DNA of 64,000 nt, from assembly GCA_015039465.1 (NCBI GenBank), contig MU130697.1, positions 1 through 64,000 of the forward strand, in the 5' to 3' direction. The notes under the pieces were generated by a model that saw nothing but the letters and a program-made list of their open reading frames with translations, was not told the origin of the DNA and ran no database searches. The first letter of the stretch is position 1. The number at the start of each line of letters is the position of its first letter. This DNA is from Phlegmacium glaucopus. Its lineage: Eukaryota > Basidiomycota > Agaricomycetes > Agaricales > Cortinariaceae. Shown piece after piece: positions 1-10,454 of the stretch. The translations under genes and the position numbers were made by a program.

Positions 1-219
1 CTAATGGTTAGGCTATGAATAGACAATAAAACGGTACAATAAAGGATAAGAAAATGCGAGCACAATGCTCGTGAAATCAAGAATATATTGGCGGCGGTGT
101 GGAATGCACCGCAGGCCATTGCGAATAACAAAACGGTAATCAGAAAGGTGAAATTGTACGTATTTACGGAGACGATGGCGTTTCCATTTTGGGCGCTTAT
201 AGGTTTCGTAGCGTATTTG
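1..219 (-). CDS. Membrane-protein exon cut by the left edge
   Basis: Read on the minus strand, one frame stays open from a possible splice acceptor (AG at 220-221) to the window edge. It encodes a short polar segment followed by two strongly hydrophobic stretches (NTYNFTFLITVLLFAMACG and SRALCSHFLILYCTVLL), which look like transmembrane helices. The other frames of the same strand are rich in Arg and Lys, as expected of non-coding frames. The pattern resembles the multi-pass membrane proteins common in Agaricomycetes, but no family motif is visible. The first exon, which should lie within about 100 bp upstream, was not found. The rest of the gene lies outside the window. Confidence 0.4.
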
Positions 220-967
220 CTTGTTATATTTCAATACAACCATCTATGTAGTCAAACATTATGTTTAACAAAGGAAGAACTGATCTGGGAGATCAGTGAG
301 AGTGAAGGGAAAGATGTGGGCAGTAGTTTGGGCAAAAACCCAAAGGGTTTTTAGACCGAAACAAGGGTCCTGATCTATGGAAAAACAAATCTAAGATGAG
401 CTGTGATGGGTGCCCAAGCAGCATAGCAATCTAAGATAGCTGACATAATCGAAGACAGATTGCGTTGAGTCACGGAAAAAGTTTGGTGAAGTGAAAAGTG
501 AAAGGTAACTATTGTAGTGAAGAAAAAATTGCTGCGAAAAAGGGAGTGGAGGGTGGGTGAAAAGAATGAGCTGCTCAGATGACGAGCAGGGAAATCCGGT
601 CCAATGTTGAAGGTTGTGGTCATGAACCAGAGAAGCCGGTCACATGTCACAATCCTTATCTCCACATAGACCAAATTCTATGTTCACGCTCGTTCCTCGC
701 GTTCGCTTAGAATAAAATTTCTCATCCTGCGAAGGGATTGATTTCTTCTCAGCCATCGAGTCTGAGGCTTTCCTGCTTGGCTTGAACTTGGTTCTGCAGG
801 AGCTCCAGAGGTCTTGTCGCCAGCGTAGGAAGAATTTTACTAGCACCTAAATTTTATTTATGGCACCGACACTACTTATGTAATAATTTCAGAATATATT
901 ACATAAGTATCTGGCACGTGTGGCAGACGCGTCTCCTCTCCTAATACTCTTTCATCACATCCAGACT
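220..967. other. Gap of about 750 bp without a confident gene
   Basis: No reading frame here could be tied to a known family. On the minus strand, about 846-690 holds two overlapping short frames with a coding look (one includes ELLQNQVQAKQESL, which ends at a stop near 757), but no start, splice or family motif supports a gene. It may be an untranslated leader, a decayed gene or a small unannotated gene. The right end is the promoter of the ataxin-3-like gene. Confidence 0.5.
874..908. promoter_or_regulatory. Perfect 12-bp inverted repeat upstream of the Josephin gene
   Basis: ACTTATGTAATA (874-885) and its exact reverse complement TATTACATAAGT (897-908) are separated by 11 bp. The pair ends about 60 bp before the start codon at 968. 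A CACGTG E-box core follows at 915-920. The position suggests a dimeric transcription-factor site or a hairpin in the leader; neither is proven. Confidence 0.45.
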
Positions 968-2789
968 ATGGCAGGATTAGAACGTCTAATACCATACGTT
1001 TACCATGAAAAACAGCAGCAAGGGTCTATGTTATGTGCTCAACACGCTCTGAACTCACTCCTTCGTATGTCTCATAAGTTTTTCTATCCTGTTGCTTTCT
1101 TATTCATATTTCTCCAGAGGACAACTATGTACGTTACTCGACGATTTCAGCATAGGTTTATTGACTGACGCCGAATATCAAAGTTTGCTGCTTCTGATCT
1201 ATCGGATATTGCGCGTGGTCTTGATCACTTGGAAGAATCTTATGACGATAACAACACGGGAAGCTCGAGCACAAACATGGATGATACCGGTAACCATCGC
1301 ATTGTCTATCTGCTGCCTGAACCTTGACATTCTATAGGCTTCTTCTCTGTTCAAGTCTTGGACAAGGCATTGACAGTCTGGGGATTAAAGTAAATATTTC
1401 CCCTTTCAAGGACAGAAGAATTCCTCAAACGCCCTGATATAGTCTCACAAGATGGCGCAGTCAAGATCTGCGCAGATATCAAGACAAGCCACAGTATGTA
1501 TGGCATTTTCTTCTACTCCTTCTATTTACATTATATTCGTGATCAAAGGACACAACTTGGTTTCATCCTCAACCTGCAACAACATTGGTTTACTTTACGT
1601 CGCTTCGGGAATGCGAGCGCAAACGTCGACCAAGACGAAGGCGATGGTCATTGGTTCAATCTCAACTCCTTCCTCCCTCAGCCTGAATGGGTGGGCAAGC
1701 TATACCTTGGCATGGTTCTGCAACAAGCAGAGGCCGAAGGTACGCTCTCAGAATGCTATTTTTCTGACGGTTTGGTTAATGTCATCCATCCAAGGTTACT
1801 CCGTTTTTGCTGTGACTCAAGCCGACCCAGATTCACCCTTGGCACTTCCCCGCACTGAGGCAGACATGATCGCCTCGACCCTTCCCGAGCCTACATCCGC
1901 ATCAACCATCTACCCAGAAAGATCTCTCAGATCCCATCTTGAAGAACCCCGGTCGAGAGAATCTTCTGATCATGTTGAAGGGCATGAAGGTTTCGAGGAT
2001 GAAGATTACCAACTTCAAGCAGCTCTACAAGCCTCGTTGATGGGCAACAATCTAGATCAACCACCATTTTCACCTTCTCGATATATTCCCACCCCTCAAC
2101 CAAGTATGACGAAAAATTCCTCACCTCGCTCACGCTCTGGTTCTGCCGATCTCGAGTCGGGATCGCACGCAACACCGCCAACGCAACACATTGGCGGGAG
2201 TATGCCGCTGCCTGGACACGCAGACGTTGATCCAGTTGTGGCGAGCGCCGAGAGGAATAGGGTGCTATTACAACGAATGAAAGAGGAACAAGAATATGCC
2301 CAACGGGAGGTATGGTCTGGTGCCGATTTGACTCCAGAGGAACAGATTGCGCTTCAAGCAAGAAGAGAACAACGACAAAGGGAAGAACAAGAAGAAGCAG
2401 AAGCTATTCGGAAAGCTATTGAAGAAAGTAAGGTGCTCGCGCAGCGGTCACACCTTGAGGCTGGGGAGGACACTGACCACGATATGAATGCCGAGGGTTC
2501 GCATACGTCTATAGGTTTTATCGACGGGAATAGAGTCTATGATGATGATGACGCTGAGCTGCAAGCGGCCCTCAAAGCATCCCTCGAGCGTATACCGCCC
2601 GTCTGGCACCCTGCGCCCAACCACCCTCCCTTGCAGCACCCATTACCCCCTTCAGACGTCGAAGATACAGAATCAATAATCTCGGATACGGCAAGTGCAG
2701 CAGAAGAATCTACATCCGAAGTATCCCCAGCTGTCAGCCTTGACGAGATTCGGAGGAGACGGTTGGCTCGTTTTGGAGTACAACCGTGA
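968..2789 (+). CDS. Ataxin-3-like Josephin deubiquitinase with UIMs
   Basis: Josephin-family cysteine protease that cleaves ubiquitin chains. Seven exons fit: 968-1064, 1118-1128, 1184-1289, 1338-1389, 1443-1493, 1549-1739 and 1795-2789, giving about 500 residues. The catalytic Cys is residue 23 (GSMLCAQHALNSLL), the catalytic His is 118 (QQHWFTLRRFG), and the supporting Asn is 145 (HWFNLNS). The domain closes with LGMVLQQAEAEG/YSVFAV. The C-terminal half carries ubiquitin-interacting motifs near residues 238 (YQLQAALQASL) and 421 (ELQAALKASLER), with a third, weaker UIM-like helix near 370 (EAIRKAIEESK). No polyglutamine tract is present. The second exon is only 11 nt. The start was chosen because MAGLERLIPYVYHEKQ is the usual Josephin opening. 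Confidence 0.92.
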
Positions 2790-3050
2790 GGCAGTTGAAT
2801 ATATTGTTAATTAAAATCCACTTGTCACTTCCATGGATATAGACATAAAAATATTATAGTGTGTATGTGTAGAATATAGTACTAAACGTGCAAAAAAATT
2901 GCGGAATTAAAGAAAAAATGCAAACCTCTCGTATTTACATAACGAGGTTAAATGATGATACAGGAATGATTTATGCGACTTACTGCAGTAATACAAATGG
3001 AGTGTGATGCAAGATAATAAAGAATGTAAGAAATAGCAATAGACTATCCG

Positions 3051-5077
3051 TTACATCCCAGAGTACAGCGATGTTTCAGGGGCCATGGGCATGTAAGGAT
3101 CCGTTGGGTCGTTTTCTTCTCTTCTCATTTGGCGTCGAGTGGCAAATCGCAGATACTGCGAGAACCGACCTCTACTCATACGTGCTCGTGGCGATTCATC
3201 AGCCTCCTCAGCATCTGAATGGCCAGAAAGCATGTTTTCCAATGCGAGGAAATCTGATTTTAACATATAGACATAGACTGAGAATTTTGTTCTTCACAAA
3301 AAGTGATGATAACTTACCATGTCGACAAAGCGGGCAAGAACTAGATAGTTTAAGGAGCCAAGGGTCGACGCATTGCTGATGGAAAGAATGCTTTCCTTCG
3401 CATGGCAAAAGCCGTATATCGTCTCCTTCTTCAAAGTCTACGATGCAGATAGGACAGATTTCGCGACCAATAGAAGCCGGAACCACATCGCCCCCACGGC
3501 CCCGATCAGCTGCTTTTGAAGATATATCGCATGAAGGCCCTTCTCCAACATCGTGCGACCGTCCGTCCGGTAATAAATTATTATTTCCCAGAGAAGAGCT
3601 TTCGGGTGTTTTTGAACTTTCGATGTTTCCTGATTTGGGTCCGGTATCCGTCGGGTATGTAGCTGTTGCATTCGGGCCATCATAGCTGCCATCGTGTGGC
3701 CCTGCCGTTGCAGGGATGATAACCGGAGGTTCAGGAAGAATACTCTCATCCATTGGCTTTACATTTTCCAACTCCAAGCCGGATGCTGGAGTTTGTCTTT
3801 CGGGGTCTTTATTTGCTGAAGCCGTGGGTTGGGTTCCGAATTTCACAATGGGGAAAGTATCGAGAATTGCACGCGTCAACCCCCTTGCACGACCTTGTGG
3901 CACTCCATTATCGCCCATGCGTGCTCTAGGCCCATATCTCTCAGGGTGGCGAATGGCTCTAATCGCCTTTGAAGTCAGAGGTAAGTCAAAATGGATGTGG
4001 ATGTAGGAAGAAAGTTACCCCGGAAATGATAACAATGCAGAATAATGCTGAGACACAGCCCGTTATTGCATATAGGACAATCCTAAACATAATTAGACGC
4101 GCGAAGGGTTCAGACAAGATACTAGGAAGACGAACATGGCAAGCGCAGTGTTAGGACCAGAAGTCCCGGCAGTCATGCTTTGAGTAGCATCGGTAGGAGT
4201 TGAATTATTTCCATTACTGTCCGTAGCGTTATAAGCTTGTAAGACGGCAAGCAAATACCCTTGAGAGGTGGGATAGTTCATGTTGAGCGAGTGAAAAATG
4301 TCGGATGCGGAATCATTGAGCTGTTGCGAGTCGTACGCAAAACGGCTTTCATTTGGAGGACTGAGTTGACCAAACTGGTATTCAATGAGATGCGCACTTG
4401 TCAAGCTCTTGGTTGAGAATATGTCAAATACTTGGTCGAACGATTGCGGATCTGAGTATTGAGGATTGATGACACAGGCTAGAGAATATAGCGAGTAGAG
4501 GAGCTGAAAGAAGTAACCCGCTCGAGATATTAGCTGAAGTTTGTGTAAAGTGCACTCACTGCAGAGACAGCACCTTTGTCACGAGCAAGGGTAAAAATGT
4601 CTTCATCCATTGACGCGGTCGAGGCATTGCGATCGCAAGAAACAAGGGCTATCCAAGGAGTATTTGCTAGAATGATAGTCAGGAAAACGATGGAAACCCG
4701 CCCGCAAGGACTCAACTAGGTGGGGTGATATTGTTGGCCATTTCCTCTGAGAAATGGACCAGGACTCCCTACAAGACGTAAAGGGAGGATTCATCAAATG
4801 ATATTTTCCTCACCTTGCTAATTCCTGTGCTGCCACTGCCTGCTAGTTGGTATGATACATGCTCCGAGTACGAACTGGGAGGACATGTTGGCTAACGACC
4901 CTATACAAGGGGGGAAAGAACAAACCCATTTGAGTACCACTGGAGATTGAGGTTGGATATATCTGTGACATTAAGACCACCAGCAATAGCATCTTGAGTG
5001 GAATTTGTTGGTAACGCTGGGACATAAGCATTGACCAAGAGACCAAGATAAAAGACCAGAGAGATTGGGAGGAACAT
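3051..5077 (-). CDS. PA-TM-RING type membrane RING-H2 ubiquitin ligase
   Basis: Single-pass membrane E3 ligase of about 550 residues. The start at 5077 opens with a signal peptide (MFLPISLVFYLGLLVNAYV). Then comes a protease-associated-like luminal domain (VSYQLAGSGSTGISK, VLVHFSEEMANNITPP, WIALVSCDRNAS), spread over short exons, with several N-x-S/T sites. A transmembrane helix follows (IVLYAITGCVSALFCIVIIS), then a Ser/Pro-rich cytosolic linker. The RING-H2 reads CPICIVDFEEGDDIRLLPC, then HSFHQQCVDPWL, then CPLCRH: all eight zinc ligands are present with normal spacing. A last exon (about 3266-3051) adds an Arg-rich tail. The stop of the TBC gene lies 70 bp upstream, so the two genes are tandem. 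Family members act in endosomal, vacuolar or Golgi ubiquitination; the location here is inferred. Confidence 0.9.
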
Positions 5078-5146
5078 AGAAGAGGATCAAGGAAGCTTGG
5101 GAACGATGCGGGGTAACACGGGGAGGGAGTACTATTGATCATGTGA

Positions 5147-7804
5147 CTACTTTCTACCTAAACTATTCATTATCTGTGCCAGAGATATTCGATTTGAAGA
5201 GTTGGCTCCCTCGTTCACATGCATGGCTTCAGCATATCTAACATACACACGTAAATCCAAGTTCAGAAATCATATATTTCTTACTCACAGTAACTTGTAC
5301 CGAACAAGCTCCTCCTCCATCTCCTCGTTTCTCAAACGTTGCTTGACCAATTCATTCTGCAGTTGATCCATCAGTGTTAATCACAGCATCATGAGGAAAC
5401 ACGCACCAATACTTCTACATGTTCGCCATTTAATTGAGCAAGGTTGTTTTCTAAGCTCTTCCTGCAACAATCCATCAGTCATATGTAATACACCGACCTG
5501 TGTGAGGACGCACACTTGGCTGGACAGCATACGATTACTATTGCGTAATTCATCCACCAGGACTGTATGCTTGTTGGTTTCACGCTGACAAATTCTTCAA
5601 TGCCAGTTAATTAAGACATAATCATACACCGTACCAAGAGGTCTTCATACTCATGTCGATAGCAATCCAACATGAACGGTGTTATTCGTAGTCCTGCTGC
5701 TTCTTGTACGAATTCATCAACTTTATATTTGGGAACATCGACTTGTTTTTCAATTTGATCTTCCCCGTCTTCAATCTACGGGTGCCATATCATTATCACC
5801 TCTCAGTAGGCATGAAAAAACGTACAATGTAACAGTCAAGTAGCTTTGTGTTCATGAAAGTCAGAATTTCATCGAATTTTAGGCTAAGAAGCGTGTCTTC
5901 GTTTTTCTTCAGGAGCATGACACTGTAACCGAAGATCGCTTCGATACCATTAGCTAGACAGTTGTCGTATATTCGAAAAACAATCTCGAGAGGGAACCTA
6001 GACAACCAACTGTAAGTGTCAAGCTGATTGAAAGAGTACACACACCGATAACTGAATAATGTCAGAAACCATTGCGAACAAAACATAGTTGATTTAATTC
6101 CTTGGCGCAAGAAATGGATATGAAGAACTGGTAATAACTCTTCAATAAGTCGATCAAACTAGATGGACAAATGAGTTGTAGAACAGCGTCCCTGCTTGAA
6201 TGGCCTACTTGGAACTGATGAGCTTAGTAGGGACCATCTACAGTTCAAAACCCCTTCGAAACTCACAAGGCGTAATTGTAATTTGGGCATTTCTGGTAGA
6301 AAATGGCCTTGCAGATCGTATACTGACATTAACCTGACGAGGAGAGCAAACGCCTCCTCATCTGGCATCTGAACCTCCCGATTAATAACCAGGTTCAGCT
6401 TTCATACAGCAACAACCCCTACATTCAATAGAAGGATAGCGACGATGAAAGGCAACCCTTGGCAATAACCAACTTTAGGATCATATCTGAAATCGCAGTT
6501 AATACTATAGTAGATGCTTGATAGCTTGTTGAACGAAATACAGTGAGTAAGCCTTGAGGACGTTGAAGAGGTTTTCTTGCCCGATACCTTGCCCATCAGT
6601 AAAGAAGTCATGATGGGGAAAGGTCCTATCAAAACATAAGTCAAACATCGAAAGGACGGCTGCTTGATATTACCTGCCAAGATCTCGGACGATGGATTTT
6701 TCATGTATACTGTGCTCTTTCAAAAGTCCAAGATATGTCCTTTCGAGTTCGGGGTCCTTCGATGCGGCCCTACATATGAAAAAGGTTGACACGGTGCGTC
6801 GAGTGAGAGAAACGTAACCATACTTACATGTGTTGCCACATCATCCCTCTAAGTGTGGCAGGAATACCCTTCTGTATCGCTTTCGCCAATTCCTCAGGTT
6901 TATCAGAAGCGAATCCGTGATAATCTTAGTTATCCTCAATTAAACCGAAAGATGAGCAATCCAGACACAAACATACCAGATATAACCGCACCCCAGAATT
7001 CTACGTGAAATGAGATGATGAAGCGGATTATGAAGGCGACTGGTACTCACCCCAATCAATGCTGGTTTCGGTCTGGTTATGGTCTTTAGTTTCTTTCTCT
7101 TGCAAACGCGCAAATTCTTCCTGCAACTTCGTCTGACCGTCAACACTTGCTCTGGCCGCCTTTCCGTTGTGCTCCTGGAAGTCAAATCGAGTTATCAACA
7201 ACGATCCATTTTTCTCATGCGAGGAGCGAATAGTCGTCGTAGATGCCGTCTTTCTGTGCGACCTTGGCGGTATTGACAAGTCTTGTGGTGTAAAGGAGAG
7301 AGAAGCAACCCTCGATGGACTGGTGGTATTGATACCAGCTTGAGGTTGTGGTGAATATGATTCGGGAATTCCTGGTTGAGTAGTCAATGCTGCTGGGGAG
7401 AAGGAATCGTCGTGACTGGTGGTATTGATGTCATCTTGAGGTTGTGGTGAATATGATTCGGGTATTCCTGGTTGAGTAGTCAATGCCACTGAGGAGAAGG
7501 AATCGTCATCGAGAGCGATATCATTAAATTCCGATCCTGCAATAGAGTCCCGTTCGCTGGGTAAAGACTTTTGGCTGAAGCTTTGATTGACATGGGGAGA
7601 CCGTAAAGATTCTAGTGAGTCCAGAGCGGTATGCGCTGTGATCACAGAAGGTAACTTGAACGTAGACTGACTTGCATTCATTGGGAGTCAAGGTCATATG
7701 GTGACAATTGGCAATGCCAGGCCCAGGTGATAATATTTTACCGAGGACTGTGATGGACGTCTGAGAAGGGCCTGCTTCAAGTAGTAAGTAACAAAGGGGT
7801 CCAT
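5147..7804 (-). CDS. TBC-domain Rab GTPase-activating protein
   Basis: GTPase-activating protein for Rab GTPases, of the Gyp5/EVI5 type, about 700 residues. A disordered Ser/Pro-rich N terminus is followed by the TBC domain from about 6900 downward (KAIQKGIPATLRGMMWQHM). Both catalytic fingers are intact: the arginine finger IVRDLGRTFPHHDFF and the glutamine finger in DPKVGYCQGLPF. After the TBC domain, several short exons (5760-5147) encode a charged region that looks like a coiled coil (NELVKQRLRNEEMEEELVRY), as in Gyp5/EVI5. The start at 7804 (MDPFVTYYLKQALLRR) needs one intron joining SQSS to STFKLPSV; a downstream Met at 7681 is the alternative. A 96-bp duplication lies in the N-terminal region. 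Confidence 0.88.
7321..7512. repeat. Two in-frame 96-bp tandem copies
   Basis: Copies at 7321-7416 and 7417-7512 differ at about 11 of 96 positions. They lie in frame inside the TBC gene and give a duplicated 32-residue segment whose core is ALTTQPGIPESYSPQPQ. The duplication falls in the presumed disordered N-terminal region and does not disturb the frame. Confidence 0.9.
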
Positions 7805-7966
7805 CTCAATTATGTAATTGTATGGGTACCTAGCAGGACTAAGTAAGGACTCGAAAGAGAGGATAGGCAATATATATATGTAACTGATCGTATGATATCG
7901 TAACAAAAGAGTATAAATAATTAAATATGTAATCTGTAGTTTGTAGAGTCTGTAGAATGAAAAGGA

Positions 7967-8592
7967 TTAAGAGCTGTAATCGGATTCTGAACCTGAGGAT
8001 CTTCGTCGAGGAGTCGGGGGGATATCGTGAGGCATCAATGGGTCGTCCGATTGAACATTGAGATTTTCCAGCTCGAGTAAACAGTTTCCGTCTTTCCAAG
8101 ATTCAGATTTCTCATGAGCCCGAATGATTTTCCAGCCAAGGTAAACAGCACAGGTTCCACAAGTAATCTCTTGCATGGTATGAGCGCCAGTCGCCATTAA
8201 TTGAACCCCTGCCTTTGCAAGAGTAACATTATACCTTTAATAAATGGATGTCAGACAAGGCAATCGCGAGATTAGATATATAATGACCCACGTTTCTGTA
8301 AACAAAGAGGCCTTGCCCGAAAATCCTCTAAAGGCTCGGGAATCGGGAGGTATCTAGGATTATGGGGAGTAAGGATTATATCAACACGATGCAATACTCC
8401 ACTCACGGACGATAAGGGAAGAAGAACGTTGTATGAAGAGATACAGGTCCCACAATTTTTACAAACAAGTGAACGGGGAATTTTTGGAAGCGGCCGGGAT
8501 ATGCGTCGAGATTCGACTGGAACGGCTGGGAGTTTACGGGGGGTAGACTCGAGTCTACCCGTGGAAGGGGTATCGTTGCAGTCGTTCGTCAT
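7967..8592 (-). CDS. Yippee-like zinc-binding protein
   Basis: Three exons (8592-8407, 8353-8292, 8234-7967) give 171 residues. The Yippee/Mis18-type zinc fold is complete: first pair CKNCGTCISSYNVLLPLSS, then IPPDSRAFRGFSGKASLF, then the second pair in ITCGTCAVYLGWKI, ending with ESWKDGNCLLELENL. The two CxxC pairs would bind one zinc. The first about 40 residues are basic and Pro-rich, and the tail is Ser-rich; both are longer than in animal YPEL proteins. Family members have been linked to cell-cycle and nuclear roles, but the biochemical function in fungi is not settled. It is divergent from the allantoinase gene, with 101 bp between the start codons. Confidence 0.92.
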
Positions 8593-8693
8593 AGCAGTCG
8601 TAGAGAGAGGACCGCAAATCCGATTCTTTAGTACATAGTGTTACGTAATATAATAGACAAGGTGAGCAATGCACTAGAAGAACAGCTTTCATC

Positions 8694-10349
8694 ATGATGG
8701 CTAACTTCGTAATATGTTCAGCACAAAAAGTGCTTCTACCTGACAATAACGAGCCTAGACCTGCAACTATCGTCATCGATAAGCATTCCGGACAGATCGT
8801 CCAAGTTCGACAAGGTCAACTGACCCACGAAGAACTTGGACTGGATGGAAATGTTGAGTGGATTGAAGCAGGAAATAACATTGTCTTACCAGGACTGGTG
8901 GAGTGCGTTCTGCTTGAAACTGGGATCTAACAAATATCTCATCAGTCGGTACTTAGTGCCCATGTTCATCTCAACGAACCGGGGCGCACAGCCTGGGAAG
9001 GATTTTGGACTGGAACCCGTGCAGCGGCCTCTGGAGGAATCACAACCCTGGTAGATATGCCACTCAATTCCCTGCCGCCAACTACTACTGTTGTCAATCT
9101 TGATTTGAAAAGACAAGCCGCCCAAGGTCAATGTCACACAGATGTGGCTTTTTGGGGAGGTGTTATACCGTCAAACAAGGTTTGCTGAATGTACTAAAGG
9201 TTGGTCTAATCCATGACGTCAATCTTTACCAGGATCATCTCAAAGAGTTAGTGAAAGCCGGGGTACGAGGTTTTAAATGTTTCCTAATAGAGAGCGGCGT
9301 GGATGTAAGTGTTCCTTCTCACTCGACTGTAATTTATTTAATTTTGCGTCAGGAATTTCCATGTGTCGATGAGGCATTTTTGAGGTCTGCCATGAAGGAC
9401 TTAGAGGTAAACCGTCGAGTAAATATCTCATTGGCGAAACTCAACCTTTTTGCTTGAAATACTAAGGACGCTTCAAGCGTCTTGCTATTTCATGCAGAAT
9501 TGGGAGACAGTATTGTCCTTGATGAGGCCGAAGCACTGGACTCCAGACAATATTCTACCTTTTTGGCCTCACGTCCCCAGACACTTGAAACAAAGGCTAT
9601 CTCACTTGTAATCAAGTTACAAAACGCCTTCCCTACTTTGCGATGCCATATCGTTCATCTATCGGCGGGTTCTGCTCTTCCGATGATACGTGAAGCACGA
9701 TCTATGGGGGTGCAGCTCACCGTAGAGACATGTTTCCACTATCTCTGCCTTTCGGCCGAAGACATCCCAGATGGACATGCAGAATTTAAATGTTGCCCTC
9801 CTGTGCGCGAGACGACAAATCGAGACAAACTGTGGGATGCATTGATAGATGGCTCGATTGATTGTGTCGTATCGGATCACAGTCCTTCTACTCTAGAGTT
9901 TAAGTCCTTGGAGACAGGTGACATCATGGCTGCGTGGGGTGGAATCAGTACTCTTGGGCTCGGCCTGAGCATATTGTGGACTGAGGGTAGAAAGAGAGGG
10001 GTGACAGTGGGACAAATAGTCAATTGGATGAGCAGGAAGACCGCAGAACACGCTGGATTACAGCACATTAAAGGCTCGTTGAAAGTTGGGTGGGATGGCG
10101 ATTTAGTCCTCTGGGACGAGGAGGCAGAATTTGAGGTAATGTGCTAGACCTTGGACCGCGCTACGAGCTGAAAGAATATTCTGCCTGCCACAGGTCACAA
10201 AAGATTCATTACATTACAAGAATAAGATATCACCTTACGAAGGTATGAAGCTGCGTGGCCGTGTTGAACAGACTTATCTTCGTGGTCAGAAAATTTATGA
10301 TCGTGTAAGTGGATTTAAAGGGATGCCTCCCGTAGGAAGGCTCCTGTGA
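8694..10349 (+). CDS. Allantoinase
   Basis: Cytosolic amidohydrolase that opens the allantoin ring to allantoate in purine breakdown, allowing ureides to serve as a nitrogen source. The dinuclear metal site is visible: [10 protein letters not shown] for the first two His, the Lys in [12 protein letters not shown] (normally carbamylated), His in LLFHAELGD, His in [10 protein letters not shown], and Asp in VVSDHSPS. Short introns interrupt the gene; the first joins LVE to AHVHLNEPG and restores the Asp. The last exon ends with [12 protein letters not shown] at 10349. Two adjacent Met codons start the protein at 8694 and 8697. No neighbouring purine-degradation gene is present, so this is not part of a ureide cluster. 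Confidence 0.93.
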
Positions 10350-10454
10350 GCGAGATACTATATCACATTTTCGTGATGTACATATACTATTAGGGGACCA
10401 ATCAAAGAGTACCTAGAAGCGGCTGTCAGTAAATAAATAATAAATAATTATTGC

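Noticed and set aside
1389..1442. Apparent stop after VWGLK in the Josephin domain
   Set aside because: A 53-nt intron (1390-1442) removes it and gives the conserved WRSQDLRRYQDKP sequence.
1927..2361. 144-codon minus-strand frame inside the Josephin gene
   Set aside because: It lies wholly within the last coding exon of the ataxin-3-like gene and has no recognisable domain.
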